DNA from: Sulfurospirillum sp. UCH001
GTDB taxonomy: Bacteria > Campylobacterota > Campylobacteria > Campylobacterales > Sulfurospirillaceae
Direction: 5' to 3'
Length of the DNA: 64,000 bases
NCBI RefSeq assembly: GCF_001548035.1
Contig: NZ_AP014723.1
Span: forward strand, 1,240,001-1,304,000
Shown: piece by piece, positions 32,450 to 44,018 of the stretch
Position numbering within the stretch: position 1 is the stretch's first letter
Layout: the number at the start of each line of letters is the position of its first letter
Position numbers and translations under genes: made by a program
Notes under the pieces: model-generated
Databases searched by the model: none
Seen by the model: the letters and a program-made list of their open reading frames with translations, nothing else
What the model was told of the DNA's origin: nothing

Positions 32450-35003
32450 GAAGTTCTAGTGGTAGCTCAAGCGTACGCTTGATGATATTAACGGGGCTTT
32501 TTAGCGTATCCATAATAAGATGTGTCTCAATCTTTGGATCTGTTGTAGGACCTGTAACATCCACATTCGTTGATATTCTTTTATCATCTCCTAAAATGAT
32601 GCCACCCACTAATGGAATCATATCAATTGCTGAGCTAAAGGTTTTAAGTGTTTTGATTTGTAGTTTAAGATCAAGCGTATTTGGGATTAAATTTACTTTG
32701 CCTGCTCCTGCGATGTCTGCACTTTTGCCTCTAAGCTGTATCTCTTTAATATGCATCTCTTCTTTGCTTTGATTGAACTCTACATAGCCATTTTCGACAA
32801 AATAGCCTTCGGTATTAAAATTAGGGTCATTAAAGACGAGTAATGAAGGGATAGCATTAATTGTAGCCATAAGATTGTTGAAAAATTTTAGATCTTTGAT
32901 ATACGTTTTATGCATGATAAATGTACCTTGCATATTATGATTATCTACACCATCAATACTGAGTGAAAAATCGCCTTGATGAAAATAATGTCGATTGAAA
33001 AGAGCATTGATGGCATCGGAATCTAATGATGTTGCTTGAATGCCAAGAATTCCTTTTCTTTTTTCATATTCAAAGGAAGATTTACCACGTTTTGAATTTA
33101 GATGAACTCTATCTTTAAAGAGTGTTAATGTATAGCGTTCGCTGAGAACGGTTTTATTATTATCCATATCAAGGAAAGAGGAGTTTTCACCAAATATAGT
33201 CGTTTTTATAGGCAAATCTAAAGGATCATCTCCTTGTGGGATTGAGATATTCATATCTTTAATATGCAATGTAATTTCTTTATCATAATGAAGAGAGAGT
33301 TTATTATTTGTTGTGCTTGCATCGAGAATTTTGGTATCGGTTGTAAGTGCAACTTCAAAATCTTGAACAGGTACACGGTTTTCCAGCAGAGGAGTCTCTA
33401 CATTGTAAAGATTAATTTTTGCATCAAAATTTTCAAAATCTTTGGTTTGCACACTTACTGAGCCTTCAGAAAGGTTACCATCACTCATAAATGGAGAAAA
33501 CGCGGCTACTTTTGTAAGATCAGTAAGAATAAATTGATTGATGTCCTTTGCAAATGAAATTGTTGTCTCAAGGCTTGGAAGTGCCATTTTAGTTACGCCA
33601 TTTTCAATTGAAAAGGAAGCATTTTGATCGGCAAGATTGTTTATTTTTAAAAGTTTTGTTCCACTAAAATCTAATAGTAAATTATTGATGTCAATTATGC
33701 CTTCATAATTACTTTTTTTGGCATCAAATGTACCAGTAGCATTAATATCAAAGAGATTTTTATAACGTAAATTGGCATTATCTAGCATAATTTTAAAGTT
33801 ATCAAGTCTTACTTCACCATATTTTGTGGACATTGGAAGACCACTGAGGGTAAAATCACTAGGGGAGAGCTTGAATTTTCCTGTTGCATTAATGTCAAAA
33901 GGAAGAAATTTTATATCAAGTCTAACGTTAGCATCTGTTTTACCTGAGGTTTGTGTAATGGGAACATCAATTTTAAAAGCATGTAAAATTTTATGTATTG
34001 GTGCATCAAGTTTCGATGTAGCGTTTAAATCAACAACAATACCAGTGCCTTTCCCGATAAGGTTGTAGATATAAACATCAGCTTTTTGAATGTTTTTTTG
34101 CTCATATGTTGGCTCATGAATATCAAAAAGAAGCTTATCATCTTTAAGTTCAATTCCAATCTCTTTTACATGCGCTGGTGGCACGGTAGGCTCAAAACTG
34201 ACCGTTGCATTTTTAACCGTTGCGCTTCCTCTCATCTGCATTGGAAAATAATCTAATGTAGCAAGGTCAAATTTACCTTCAAAAAAATGCAGGATATACT
34301 CTTCACCAATAATGTTTTTATCAATCCAATCTTTTGCAATTTGATCGAGTTCAACATGCGAAACAATAAAATCCATAAGGTCTTTCAGATTTTTATTTTG
34401 AAAAGGATCACTTTGTAGATGATAGGTTAAAAGCGTGTCTTTAATATCAATAAGTGCAATGCCTTTTAATCCAAATGTCTCAAAATCACCTTCAAATGAA
34501 TGGTTTTTCGTTTTGAGATCAATGCGTGCTTTGCCATTTAGATGTAATGCAAAATCTTTTAAAAAAGCTTCTTGAATGTCAACTTCAATACTCCATTTTT
34601 CAATGGGCGTAATCATAAGATCGACACTGAGGTGTTTACTATCGAACTTAAAGGTATTGTCTTCATAATGAAGTGAAATGGTTTCATTGTCATAAATGAT
34701 CGCATTGATGCTTATTTTGCTAAAAAATTGGTTGATATACGGAAAATTTTTAATCAGTTCAGCGGTCTCTTCTAAAGAGGTGTCTGTTTGCGTTTCTTTC
34801 TTAATATCAAGTGTTTGGATACTCACAATCAATTTTTTATCTAGTTTTATATATAATTGATCAATTTTTATCGTCGGTAATGTAAGATTATCGATTGAAA
34901 TGCCATTTACTAGGGTGCCAATTAATGCTACGACAGAAAGAACTATGAATAGAAAAAATATCCAAATATTCCTAATGGTATGTGATGTTGCTTTAATAAT
35001 CAT
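32442..35003 (-). CDS. Large AsmA/YhdP-like membrane-anchored protein (DUF3971 type)
   Basis: The 853-residue protein has one N-terminal membrane segment (IWIFFLFIVLSVVALIGTLV, about residues 14-33). A long periplasmic region of repeated beta-strand units follows, with many recurring DLNAT, FDINATGKF and FDAKKSNYEG patterns. The C-terminus (KEIQLRGKSADIAGAGKVNL, PLVGGIILGD) matches the AsmA-like C-terminal domain. Proteins of this type (YhdP, TamB, AsmA) are thought to form hydrophobic grooves that carry phospholipids between membranes. That role is inferred. Its 5' end overlaps the 5' end of the divergent mltG gene. Confidence 0.8.
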   Translation of the reverse strand: MIIKATSHTIRNIWIFFLFIVLSVVALIGTLVNGISIDNLTLPTIKIDQLYIKLDKKLIVSIQTLDIKKETQTDTSLEETAELIKNFPYINQFFSKISINAIIYDNETISLHYEDNTFKFDSKHLSVDLMITPIEKWSIEVDIQEAFLKDFALHLNGKARIDLKTKNHSFEGDFETFGLKGIALIDIKDTLLTYHLQSDPFQNKNLKDLMDFIVSHVELDQIAKDWIDKNIIGEEYILHFFEGKFDLATLDYFPMQMRGSATVKNATVSFEPTVPPAHVKEIGIELKDDKLLFDIHEPTYEQKNIQKADVYIYNLIGKGTGIVVDLNATSKLDAPIHKILHAFKIDVPITQTSGKTDANVRLDIKFLPFDINATGKFKLSPSDFTLSGLPMSTKYGEVRLDNFKIMLDNANLRYKNLFDINATGTFDAKKSNYEGIIDINNLLLDFSGTKLLKINNLADQNASFSIENGVTKMALPSLETTISFAKDINQFILTDLTKVAAFSPFMSDGNLSEGSVSVQTKDFENFDAKINLYNVETPLLENRVPVQDFEVALTTDTKILDASTTNNKLSLHYDKEITLHIKDMNISIPQGDDPLDLPIKTTIFGENSSFLDMDNNKTVLSERYTLTLFKDRVHLNSKRGKSSFEYEKRKGILGIQATSLDSDAINALFNRHYFHQGDFSLSIDGVDNHNMQGTFIMHKTYIKDLKFFNNLMATINAIPSLLVFNDPNFNTEGYFVENGYVEFNQSKEEMHIKEIQLRGKSADIAGAGKVNLIPNTLDLKLQIKTLKTFSSAIDMIPLVGGIILGDDKRISTNVDVTGPTTDPKIETHLIMDTLKSPVNIIKRTLELPLELLK

Positions 35004-35883
35004 ATATTCACTTCTCTTTCACTTATCCAGACCAATGAGCTCAAGCTCGGTCGCCTTTGTGCCACAAGGCTCAATAGGGCAAATTATATCATATATGGTT
35101 GAGAAAAATTTTGACCTCAATGAGAAAGTTGACAAATACCTTCTCTATATGATTGGTCAACCACAATCAGGCTGGGTCAGCATTAATCAAAGTCCATTAA
35201 CACGGGGTGATTTTCTCTATAAGCTTTCTCACTCAAAAGCACCTTTAAAAGTTATCACGTATATTCCAGGTGAGACAAAAGAGCTTTTATTTGTACAGAT
35301 TGCATTAGCATTTGATCTTTCGTATGAAAAGCTTATGCAAGAATATGCTCAGGCAACGCCTTATGTTGATGGGTTTATTGTGCCTGAGACCTATTATATT
35401 CCTGTAGGTATTAGTGAAAAACATTTGGTTCATTTTTTATTAGCGCATGCAAAGAAGTACCACAAGGATGTGTTTGAAAAGATTTTTGGCGAGTTTAATG
35501 AGACCAAATGGCAAAAGTTTATTATCATAGCTTCGATTATTCAAAAAGAGGCTGCAAATGTTGAAGAGATGCCTCTTGTTTCATCGGTTATTTACAATCG
35601 CTTGAAAAAAGATATGAAGCTACAAATGGACGGTACGCTCAATTATGGGCAGTATTCTCATGTCAAGATTACACCACAGCGTATTCGAGAAGACACATCT
35701 TCTTACAATACGTATATGTATAAAGGGCTTCCGCCAAATCCTATTTGTAGTGTCAGTAAAGAAGCAATTTTTGCGGCCATTTTCCCAAAAGCAACGAATT
35801 ATCTTTATTTCGTGAAAAATAAAAATGGCACACATACGTTTTCCCAAAATTATGAGACACATTTAGAAAATATAAAAAATTAA
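34945..35883 (+). CDS. mltG: Endolytic murein transglycosylase MltG
   Basis: MltG cuts nascent glycan strands and may set their length. The protein has an N-terminal membrane anchor (VCDVALIIIYSLLFHL) and a LysM-like part (VFVPQGSIGQIISYMVE-type, starting FVPQGSIGQIISYM). Its catalytic domain includes FIIIASIIQKEAANVEEMPLV, where the Glu of QKEA is the catalytic acid, then SSVIYNRL, MKLQMDGTLNYG, and the terminal YNTYMYKGLPPNPI with FSQNYETHLEN. ATG codons at 34945 and 34975 both precede the anchor, and neither has a strong Shine-Dalgarno sequence. Either start lies inside the divergent AsmA-like gene. Confidence 0.9.
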   Translation: MNRKNIQIFLMVCDVALIIIYSLLFHLSRPMSSSSVAFVPQGSIGQIISYMVEKNFDLNEKVDKYLLYMIGQPQSGWVSINQSPLTRGDFLYKLSHSKAPLKVITYIPGETKELLFVQIALAFDLSYEKLMQEYAQATPYVDGFIVPETYYIPVGISEKHLVHFLLAHAKKYHKDVFEKIFGEFNETKWQKFIIIASIIQKEAANVEEMPLVSSVIYNRLKKDMKLQMDGTLNYGQYSHVKITPQRIREDTSSYNTYMYKGLPPNPICSVSKEAIFAAIFPKATNYLYFVKNKNGTHTFSQNYETHLENIKN

Positions 35884-35928
35884 TGATATAAATTTAATAA
35901 AGAAGCTGGTAGCATTACTAAAATTTAG

Positions 35929-38184
<2,256 letters not shown>

Positions 38185-38213
38185 TTTGATTTATATGTAA
38201 AGAAGGAGTCTCT

Positions 38214-39164
38214 TTGTCACAAGGAAAAAAAGTCTCAATTATTGGAGCAGGAAATGTGGGAGCAACGATTTGCTATTGGTTAGCCATGCGTAAAAGTTGC
38301 CGTGAAATTGTGATGATAGACCTCGTTGAGGGCGTTGCCATTGGCAAAGCCCTTGACATCTCGCAAGCGACTAGCCCTGAAGGTAGTCACACTCTCATTA
38401 GTGCGTCTAGTGATTATCAACATATTGCAAATAGTGATATCGTGGTGATTACCGCAGGAAGCCCTAGAAAACCGGGTATGAGCAGAGATGATCTTTTAAT
38501 GATCAATGCCAAAATTACCAAAGGAATCATAGAGCAAGTTAAAACCTATGCACCAGAAGCTATTATTATTACTGTTTCAAATCCATTGGATGCCATTACC
38601 TATGTTGCGTTAAAAGTTGGAAACTATCCGCGTAATCGTGTTATTGGTATGGCAGGAATTTTAGATAGTTCTAGAATGGAGACATTTATCTCTGAAAAGC
38701 TTGGATTTGGTTATGGACAGATTACTGCTAGCGTAATGGGCGGACACGGCGATGATATGGTTCCACTTCCTCGTTACTCTTCGGTGAATGGTGTGGCGCT
38801 GACTGATTTGCTGAGTGATCTTGAAATTGAAGAAATTATCGAAAAAACACGTCATGGTGGTGCTCAAATAGTAGGTTATATGGGTACATCAGCCTACTAC
38901 GCCCCTGCAAACTCAACAGTCAAAATGATTGAAGCAATATTGAGTGATTCACGTGCTATTTTCCCTTGTGCTGTATTGTTAGAAGGTGAGTATGGTTACC
39001 ATGATACTGTCAATGGCGTACCTGTTGTTTTAGGGGCTAATGGAATTGAAGAAATTGTCGAATTACCACTTAATCTCAATGAACAACACCAATTTGCAAA
39101 AAGTGTCAATTCTGTTGATAAACTCTTAGAAACACTCCGTAAAAATAATTTCTTTAACGCTTAA
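38214..39164 (+). CDS. mdh: Malate dehydrogenase, LDH-like type (copy 1)
   Basis: This 316-residue NAD-type dehydrogenase begins with the Rossmann loop KVSIIGAGNVGAT and has an Asp at the end of the second strand (VMIDLVEG), as expected for NAD. The malate-specific RKPGMSRDDLL (substrate Arg), TVSNPLD and the catalytic GGHGDDMVP (His) are all present. The start is TTG (38214), with AAGGAGTCTC before it. A second copy of the same length follows at 39338. Both are in the direction of icd and sucCD. Confidence 0.93.
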   Translation: MSQGKKVSIIGAGNVGATICYWLAMRKSCREIVMIDLVEGVAIGKALDISQATSPEGSHTLISASSDYQHIANSDIVVITAGSPRKPGMSRDDLLMINAKITKGIIEQVKTYAPEAIIITVSNPLDAITYVALKVGNYPRNRVIGMAGILDSSRMETFISEKLGFGYGQITASVMGGHGDDMVPLPRYSSVNGVALTDLLSDLEIEEIIEKTRHGGAQIVGYMGTSAYYAPANSTVKMIEAILSDSRAIFPCAVLLEGEYGYHDTVNGVPVVLGANGIEEIVELPLNLNEQHQFAKSVNSVDKLLETLRKNNFFNA

Positions 39165-39170
39165 ACTTCG

Positions 39171-39205
39171 ATATGAGTCATTTCCGATCAGGCGATGACT
39201 CATAT
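39171..39205 (+). terminator. Terminator between the two mdh copies
   Basis: Perfect 11-bp stem ATATGAGTCAT / ATGACTCATAT with a 13-nt loop, followed by TTATTCT. It lies directly after mdh copy 1, implying copy 2 has its own promoter. The remaining sequence to 39337 is AT-rich with no gene. Confidence 0.75.
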
Positions 39206-39337
39206 TTATTCTACATTTAAAAAAGTCTTAAAAAAAACCTCCAAATCAATTACAATATAGCATAACGATAAATGGTGATAATTCATTAAATCTGACCATT
39301 TGTCAGAAATCGTATATAAAAATATAAGGAGTCTGCA

Positions 39338-40288
39338 TTGTTAAGAGGGAAGAAAGTTTCGATTATTGGTACGGGAAATGTAGGTGCAACAGTATGTTAT
39401 TGGCTTTCAATGCGAAAGAAATGCCGTGAAATTGTGATGATTGATAGGCACGGCGTTGTAGCACATGGAAAAGCGTTAGATATCTTACAAGCAACGAGTC
39501 CAGAAGGAAGCCATACGCAAATTTACAATTCGACAGATTATGCCATGATTGAAGATAGTGACGTTGTTGTTGTAACAGCAGGTGCAACTCGAAAACCGGG
39601 AATGAGTAGAGATGATCTATTGCTACTCAATGCTACTATTACGCAACAAGTCATTCATGAAGTACGAAAATATGCACCCAATGCCATTGTTATTATGGTG
39701 TCCAATCCACTTGATGCAATGACGTATGTTGCCATTAAAGCAGGGTGTTACCCAAAAAATCAAGTCATTGGCATGGCAGGCATTTTAGATAGCTCAAGAA
39801 TGGAGACATTTATATCACAGAAACTCGGTTTTGGATATGGACAAGTAACCGCAAGTGTCATTGGTGGACATGGTGATGATATGGTACCGTTACCACGCTA
39901 CTCATCTGTAAATGGTGTGGCATTGACTGATTTACTCAGTGATGAAGAAATTAAAGAGATTATTGAGTTAACAAGGCAAGGTGGGGCAGAAATCGTAGGT
40001 TATATGGGAACATCCGCATATTACGCACCTGCAAATTCCATTGTGAAAATGATTGAAGCCGTTTTAAATGATTCTCGTGCTATTTTTCCGTGTGCAGTAT
40101 TATTAGAAGGAAAATATGGATACAATAATACTGTAAATGGCGTGCCTGTTGTTCTAGGAGCAAACGGGGTTGAAAAGGTTCTCGAATTACCTTTGAATTT
40201 AGAAGAGCAACAACAATTTGCAAAAAGTGTGAATTCTGTTGAAAATTTATTGGATACATTACGAAAAAATAACTTTTTTGCGTCATAA
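39338..40288 (+). CDS. mdh: Malate dehydrogenase, LDH-like type (copy 2, tandem paralogue)
   Basis: The second 316-residue malate dehydrogenase aligns with copy 1 without gaps. I counted about 68 differing positions by hand, about 78% identity. All catalytic elements are kept: GTGNVG, RKPGMSRDDLL, MVSNPLD, GGHGDDMVP. The clearest clustered change is right after the cofactor-binding Asp, where copy 1 reads DLVEGVAIG and copy 2 DRHGVVAHG. This could influence cofactor or regulation, but that is inference. It starts at TTG with AAGGAGTCTGCA upstream. A hairpin separates it from copy 1, so expression may be independent. Confidence 0.92.
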   Translation: MLRGKKVSIIGTGNVGATVCYWLSMRKKCREIVMIDRHGVVAHGKALDILQATSPEGSHTQIYNSTDYAMIEDSDVVVVTAGATRKPGMSRDDLLLLNATITQQVIHEVRKYAPNAIVIMVSNPLDAMTYVAIKAGCYPKNQVIGMAGILDSSRMETFISQKLGFGYGQVTASVIGGHGDDMVPLPRYSSVNGVALTDLLSDEEIKEIIELTRQGGAEIVGYMGTSAYYAPANSIVKMIEAVLNDSRAIFPCAVLLEGKYGYNNTVNGVPVVLGANGVEKVLELPLNLEEQQQFAKSVNSVENLLDTLRKNNFFAS

Positions 40289-40415
40289 ATATGTCATGTT
40301 AACTTAAAGTAGAAACAAAAAAAAGATATAGTTAAGATTTTTATTGATTATGATGTTCAGATAACTATAGAGTCTTGGTATCGAAAGTTTAATTTAAGTC
40401 AAGCAGGGAGGTTTT

Positions 40416-41585
40416 ATGAATATTCATGAGTATCAGGCAAAAGAGATCTTTAAAAGATACAATGTTCCCACACCCAATGGTTACGTGGCCTTTAGCGTAG
40501 AAGAGGCTGTTGAAAATGCGAAGAAGCTTGGTGGCTCTCTCTGGGTCGTCAAAGCACAAATTCATGCAGGTGGACGTGGCCTTGGTGGTGGTGTAAAACT
40601 CGCCCGAAGCTTGGAAGAAGTTAAAACATTAGCTGGTCAAATTCTTGGTATGACTTTGGTGACACACCAAACTGGTCCTGCAGGTAAATTGGTTCAAAAG
40701 ATTTACATTGAAGAGGGCGCTGATATCGCTGATGAACTTTACCTCGGTGTCGTTTTAGATCGTGCCCGCGAAATGCCTGTTATTATGGCATCACGTGAAG
40801 GTGGTATGGAGATCGAAAAAGTAGCAGCTGAGTCTCCTGAAAAAATTATCAAAGTTGCAGTTGATCCATTTATTGGTTTTCAAGCATTCCATGGTAGAGA
40901 ACTTGCTTATGGACTTGGTCTCGCGCAAGAAGAGATTAGTAGTTTTATTAAATTTGCAGCAGCCCTCTATAAAGTCTATATGGAAAATGACGCTGAGATG
41001 ATTGAAATCAATCCTTTGGTTAAAACAAAAAGCGGTTCATTCATTGCGCTTGATGGCAAAATGGGTTTTGATGATAACTCATTATTCCGTCACCCAGAAA
41101 TTGAAGCAATGCGCGATGAAACAGAAGAAAATCCAATAGAACGTGAAGCTTCAAACTATGGTCTTAGTTATGTAAAACTCGATGGAAACGTTGGCTGTAT
41201 GGTCAATGGTGCTGGTCTTGCTATGGGAACCATGGATACTATCAATTATGTTGGCGGTACACCTGCTAACTTCTTAGATGTAGGTGGTGGAGCAAATGCT
41301 CAAACGGTAGCAAAAGGCTTTGAGATCATCTTAAAAGATCCAAACGTCAAATCAATCTTTGTCAATATTTTCGGTGGCATTGTACGATGTGATCGTATTG
41401 CAAATGGTATCCTAGAAGCGACAAAACTTGTAGATGTACATGTTCCTGTTGTTGTCCGCCTTGATGGAACCAATGCCAAAGAAGCAGCCGAAATTCTCAA
41501 AAATGCAAATATCAAAAATATTATTACTGCAAGTGATCTCAACGATGGCGCTAACAAAGCTGTCGCGTGTGCTAAAGGAAACTAA
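40416..41585 (+). CDS. sucC: Succinyl-CoA synthetase beta subunit (ADP-forming type)
   Basis: SucC is the nucleotide-binding subunit of the enzyme that interconverts succinyl-CoA and succinate with ATP synthesis. The 389-residue protein has the standard start [18 protein letters not shown], the ATP-grasp elements [39 protein letters not shown], and [29 protein letters not shown] precedes the ATG. The stop is 2 nt before sucD, so the two subunits are translated together. Confidence 0.96.
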   Translation: MNIHEYQAKEIFKRYNVPTPNGYVAFSVEEAVENAKKLGGSLWVVKAQIHAGGRGLGGGVKLARSLEEVKTLAGQILGMTLVTHQTGPAGKLVQKIYIEEGADIADELYLGVVLDRAREMPVIMASREGGMEIEKVAAESPEKIIKVAVDPFIGFQAFHGRELAYGLGLAQEEISSFIKFAAALYKVYMENDAEMIEINPLVKTKSGSFIALDGKMGFDDNSLFRHPEIEAMRDETEENPIEREASNYGLSYVKLDGNVGCMVNGAGLAMGTMDTINYVGGTPANFLDVGGGANAQTVAKGFEIILKDPNVKSIFVNIFGGIVRCDRIANGILEATKLVDVHVPVVVRLDGTNAKEAAEILKNANIKNIITASDLNDGANKAVACAKGN

Positions 41586-41587
41586 TT

Positions 41588-42463
41588 ATGAGCATATTGA
41601 TTGACAAAAATACAAAAGTAATCGTTCAAGGTTTTACAGGTAAAGAGGGTAGCTTTCATGCCGAACAATGTTTAGCATATGGTACGAAAATCGTTGGTGG
41701 TGTCACACCAGGTAAAGGCGGAACAACGCATCTTGGAAAGCCTGTCTTCAACACTGTTCGTGAAGCTGTCTTGGCAACAGGTGCAACCGTAAGTATGGTT
41801 TTTGTTCCACCTGCTTTTGTTGGAGATGCAGTTTTAGAAGCTGCCGATGCTGGCATTGAACTCTCTGTTATTATCACAGAAGGCTCGCCCGTACGTGATA
41901 TGCAAAGAGCAAAGGCTTATGCAGTTAAAAAAGGCATGAAAACCATTGGACCAAACTGTCCTGGAATTATTACAGCTGAAGAGTGCAAGATCGGTATTAT
42001 GCCAGGAGCTATTTTCAAAAAAGGTAACATCGGTTTGATTAGTAAATCAGGAACTTTGACCTATGAAGGCGCAAACCAAGTATGCAATGAAGGCTTTGGT
42101 ATTACCACAGCAGTTGGTATTGGCGGTGACCCTATTATAGGGCTTTCGTATTTACAACTTTTACCTCTTTTTGAAGCAGATCCTGAGACGGAAGCGATTG
42201 TTATGATCGGTGAAATCGGTGGCGATCTTGAGATTCAAGCAGCTAAATTTATTAAAGAGCATATTACAAAACCTGTCGTTGCTTTTATTGCAGGTCAGAC
42301 TGCACCTAAAGGAAAACGTATGGGACATGCAGGTGCTATCGTCAGTGGAAGTGCAGGCACTGCTGCTGAGAAGATGGAAGCACTAAGCAAAGCAGGCGTA
42401 CATGTTGTTAAATCCCCTGCAGAGATAGGTAAAAAAATAGCAGAGGTTTTAAAGAAATCATAA
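41588..42463 (+). CDS. sucD: Succinyl-CoA synthetase alpha subunit
   Basis: SucD binds CoA and carries the phosphorylated His. The 291-residue protein has [19 protein letters not shown] (CoA-binding loop), [29 protein letters not shown], and [18 protein letters not shown], which contains the active-site His. It continues the sucC operon. A strong palindrome and a -10 box separate it from oorD. Confidence 0.96.
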   Translation: MSILIDKNTKVIVQGFTGKEGSFHAEQCLAYGTKIVGGVTPGKGGTTHLGKPVFNTVREAVLATGATVSMVFVPPAFVGDAVLEAADAGIELSVIITEGSPVRDMQRAKAYAVKKGMKTIGPNCPGIITAEECKIGIMPGAIFKKGNIGLISKSGTLTYEGANQVCNEGFGITTAVGIGGDPIIGLSYLQLLPLFEADPETEAIVMIGEIGGDLEIQAAKFIKEHITKPVVAFIAGQTAPKGKRMGHAGAIVSGSAGTAAEKMEALSKAGVHVVKSPAEIGKKIAEVLKKS

Positions 42464-42469
42464 TAATTA

Positions 42470-42508
42470 AGTGAGCTAGATGGTGTACTATTGTACAATC
42501 TAGCCACT
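42470..42508. promoter_or_regulatory. Large palindrome between sucD and oorD: terminator or operator
   Basis: Nested pairing AGTG / CACT, GCTAGAT / ATCTAGC and TGTAC / GTACA around a TATT loop makes a nearly perfect 39-nt inverted repeat. It ends one base before a TATAAT (42510-42515) and covers the -35 position of that promoter. Confidence 0.65.
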
Positions 42509-42509
42509 G

Positions 42510-42515
42510 TATAAT
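42510..42515 (+). promoter_or_regulatory. Likely -10 box of oorDABC
   Basis: Perfect TATAAT, 43 nt before the oorD ATG and immediately after the palindrome. This suggests a separate oor promoter. Confidence 0.6.
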
Positions 42516-42557
42516 ATTATTTTTGCAAAGAAAAGATATGATAAAGGAGAGAGAATA

Positions 42558-42875
42558 ATGGGTTTAATTACCGCTCCAAGTAATACACCAGTGTGGGTTA
42601 ACGTCGCTAGGTGTAAAGCTTGTGATATTTGTGTCAGTATGTGTCCAGCAGGTGTTTTGGCAATGGTTCAAGCACCAAACTCGACTTTAGGATCAATGAT
42701 AGAGGTTGTTGTACCAGATGCCTGTATTGGATGTAGGGATTGTGAATTGCATTGTCCTGATTTTGCTATTTACGTAGCAGACAAAAGTGAATTTAAGTTT
42801 GCAAAACTTTCAGAAGCTTCAAAAGAGAGAGCTGAAAAAGTTAAACAAAACAAATTTAGAAAATTAAGTGCATAA
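42558..42875 (+). CDS. oorD: 2-oxoglutarate:acceptor oxidoreductase, delta (ferredoxin-like) subunit
   Basis: The 105-residue subunit carries two [4Fe-4S] clusters, seen as CKACDICVSMCP and CIGCRDCELHCP. In Helicobacter and Campylobacter the OorDABC enzyme decarboxylates 2-oxoglutarate to succinyl-CoA and passes electrons to ferredoxin or flavodoxin. It takes the place of the lipoate-dependent dehydrogenase. This subunit is first in the oorDABC order. AAAGGAGAGAG precedes the ATG. Confidence 0.95.
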   Translation: MGLITAPSNTPVWVNVARCKACDICVSMCPAGVLAMVQAPNSTLGSMIEVVVPDACIGCRDCELHCPDFAIYVADKSEFKFAKLSEASKERAEKVKQNKFRKLSA

Positions 42876-42884
42876 GGAAGCAAG

Positions 42885-44018
42885 ATGGCAAGAGAAGTAA
42901 TATCAAGCGGTAATGCACTTGTAGCAAAAGCGGCTGTTGAATGTGGCTGTAAATTTTTTGGTGGGTATCCAATCACACCATCGAGTGAAATTGCAGAGGA
43001 TTTAAGTAGTTTACTTCCAAAAAATGGTGGTAAATTTATTCAAATGGAAGATGAAATTGGTGGTATTTGTGTAGCTTTGGGTGCATCTATGAGCGGAACA
43101 AAGTCTATGACTGCTTCATCTGGTCCTGGAATCTCTCTTAAAGCAGAACAAATTGGTTATAGCTTCATCGCTGAAGTCCCATTAGTCATTGTTAACGTTA
43201 TGCGTGGTGGTCCATCAACTGGTCTTCCAACACGTGTTTCTCAAGCAGATATTGGACAAGCAAAATACCCAACACATGGTGACTTTTCTTCTATCTCACT
43301 TTGTCCAGGTAGTTTAGAGGAAGCCTATACTGAAACCATTAGAGCATTCAATATCGCTGAAAAATACATGACTCCTGTTTTTGTTCTTTTAGATGAAACA
43401 CTCGGTCACATGCATGGTAAAGCAATTCTCCCTGATCTTGCAGACGTAGAGAAAAGTATTGTCAAACGTGCAGAGTTCACAGGCGATCCAAAAGACTATA
43501 AACCTTATGCAGCAGCTCCAACAGAACCAGCTGTACTTAACCCTTTCTTCAAAGGCTATCATTATCATGTAACGGGACTTCATCACGGTGACATGGGCTT
43601 CCCAACAGAAGATGGTGCAGCATGTGAGTATAACATTGAGCGTTTGACCAACAAAATCAAAAGTAAGTCTGATGATCTAGTCAAATACGAAGAGTTTATG
43701 CTTGATGATGCTGAAATGTGCATTATTGCTTATGGAAGTATCAGTAGAGGGGCTAAAGAAGCGGTTATGAAACTAAGAAACGATGGCATCAAAGCGGGTC
43801 TATTTAGACCAATTACACTTTGGCCAAGTCCTGTAGCAAAACTCCAAGAAATTGGTAAGAAATTCAAAAAAATCATGGTAACTGAACTTAATATGGGTCA
43901 ATACCTTGAAGAGATTCAGCGTGTTATGAAACGAGATGATTTTGCGACATTGCACAAAGCTAATGGTCGTCCAATCGCTCCACTTGAAATGGTAGCAAAA
44001 GTTAAGGAGATGATGTAA
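42885..44018 (+). CDS. oorA: 2-oxoglutarate:acceptor oxidoreductase, alpha subunit
   Basis: The 377-residue alpha subunit has the pyrimidine-binding domain of the 2-oxoacid oxidoreductases, with GGYPITPSSEIAEDL, FIQMEDEIGGICVALGAS, and TASSGPGISLKAEQIGY. The last two contribute to thiamine diphosphate and substrate contacts. It starts 9 nt after oorD, and its TAA overlaps the oorB ATG by one base. Confidence 0.95.
   Translation: MAREVISSGNALVAKAAVECGCKFFGGYPITPSSEIAEDLSSLLPKNGGKFIQMEDEIGGICVALGASMSGTKSMTASSGPGISLKAEQIGYSFIAEVPLVIVNVMRGGPSTGLPTRVSQADIGQAKYPTHGDFSSISLCPGSLEEAYTETIRAFNIAEKYMTPVFVLLDETLGHMHGKAILPDLADVEKSIVKRAEFTGDPKDYKPYAAAPTEPAVLNPFFKGYHYHVTGLHHGDMGFPTEDGAACEYNIERLTNKIKSKSDDLVKYEEFMLDDAEMCIIAYGSISRGAKEAVMKLRNDGIKAGLFRPITLWPSPVAKLQEIGKKFKKIMVTELNMGQYLEEIQRVMKRDDFATLHKANGRPIAPLEMVAKVKEMM

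Noticed and set aside
38214-40288. The second mdh as an assembly duplicate
   Set aside because: The copies differ at about 68 of 316 residues and have different flanks, so they are true paralogues.
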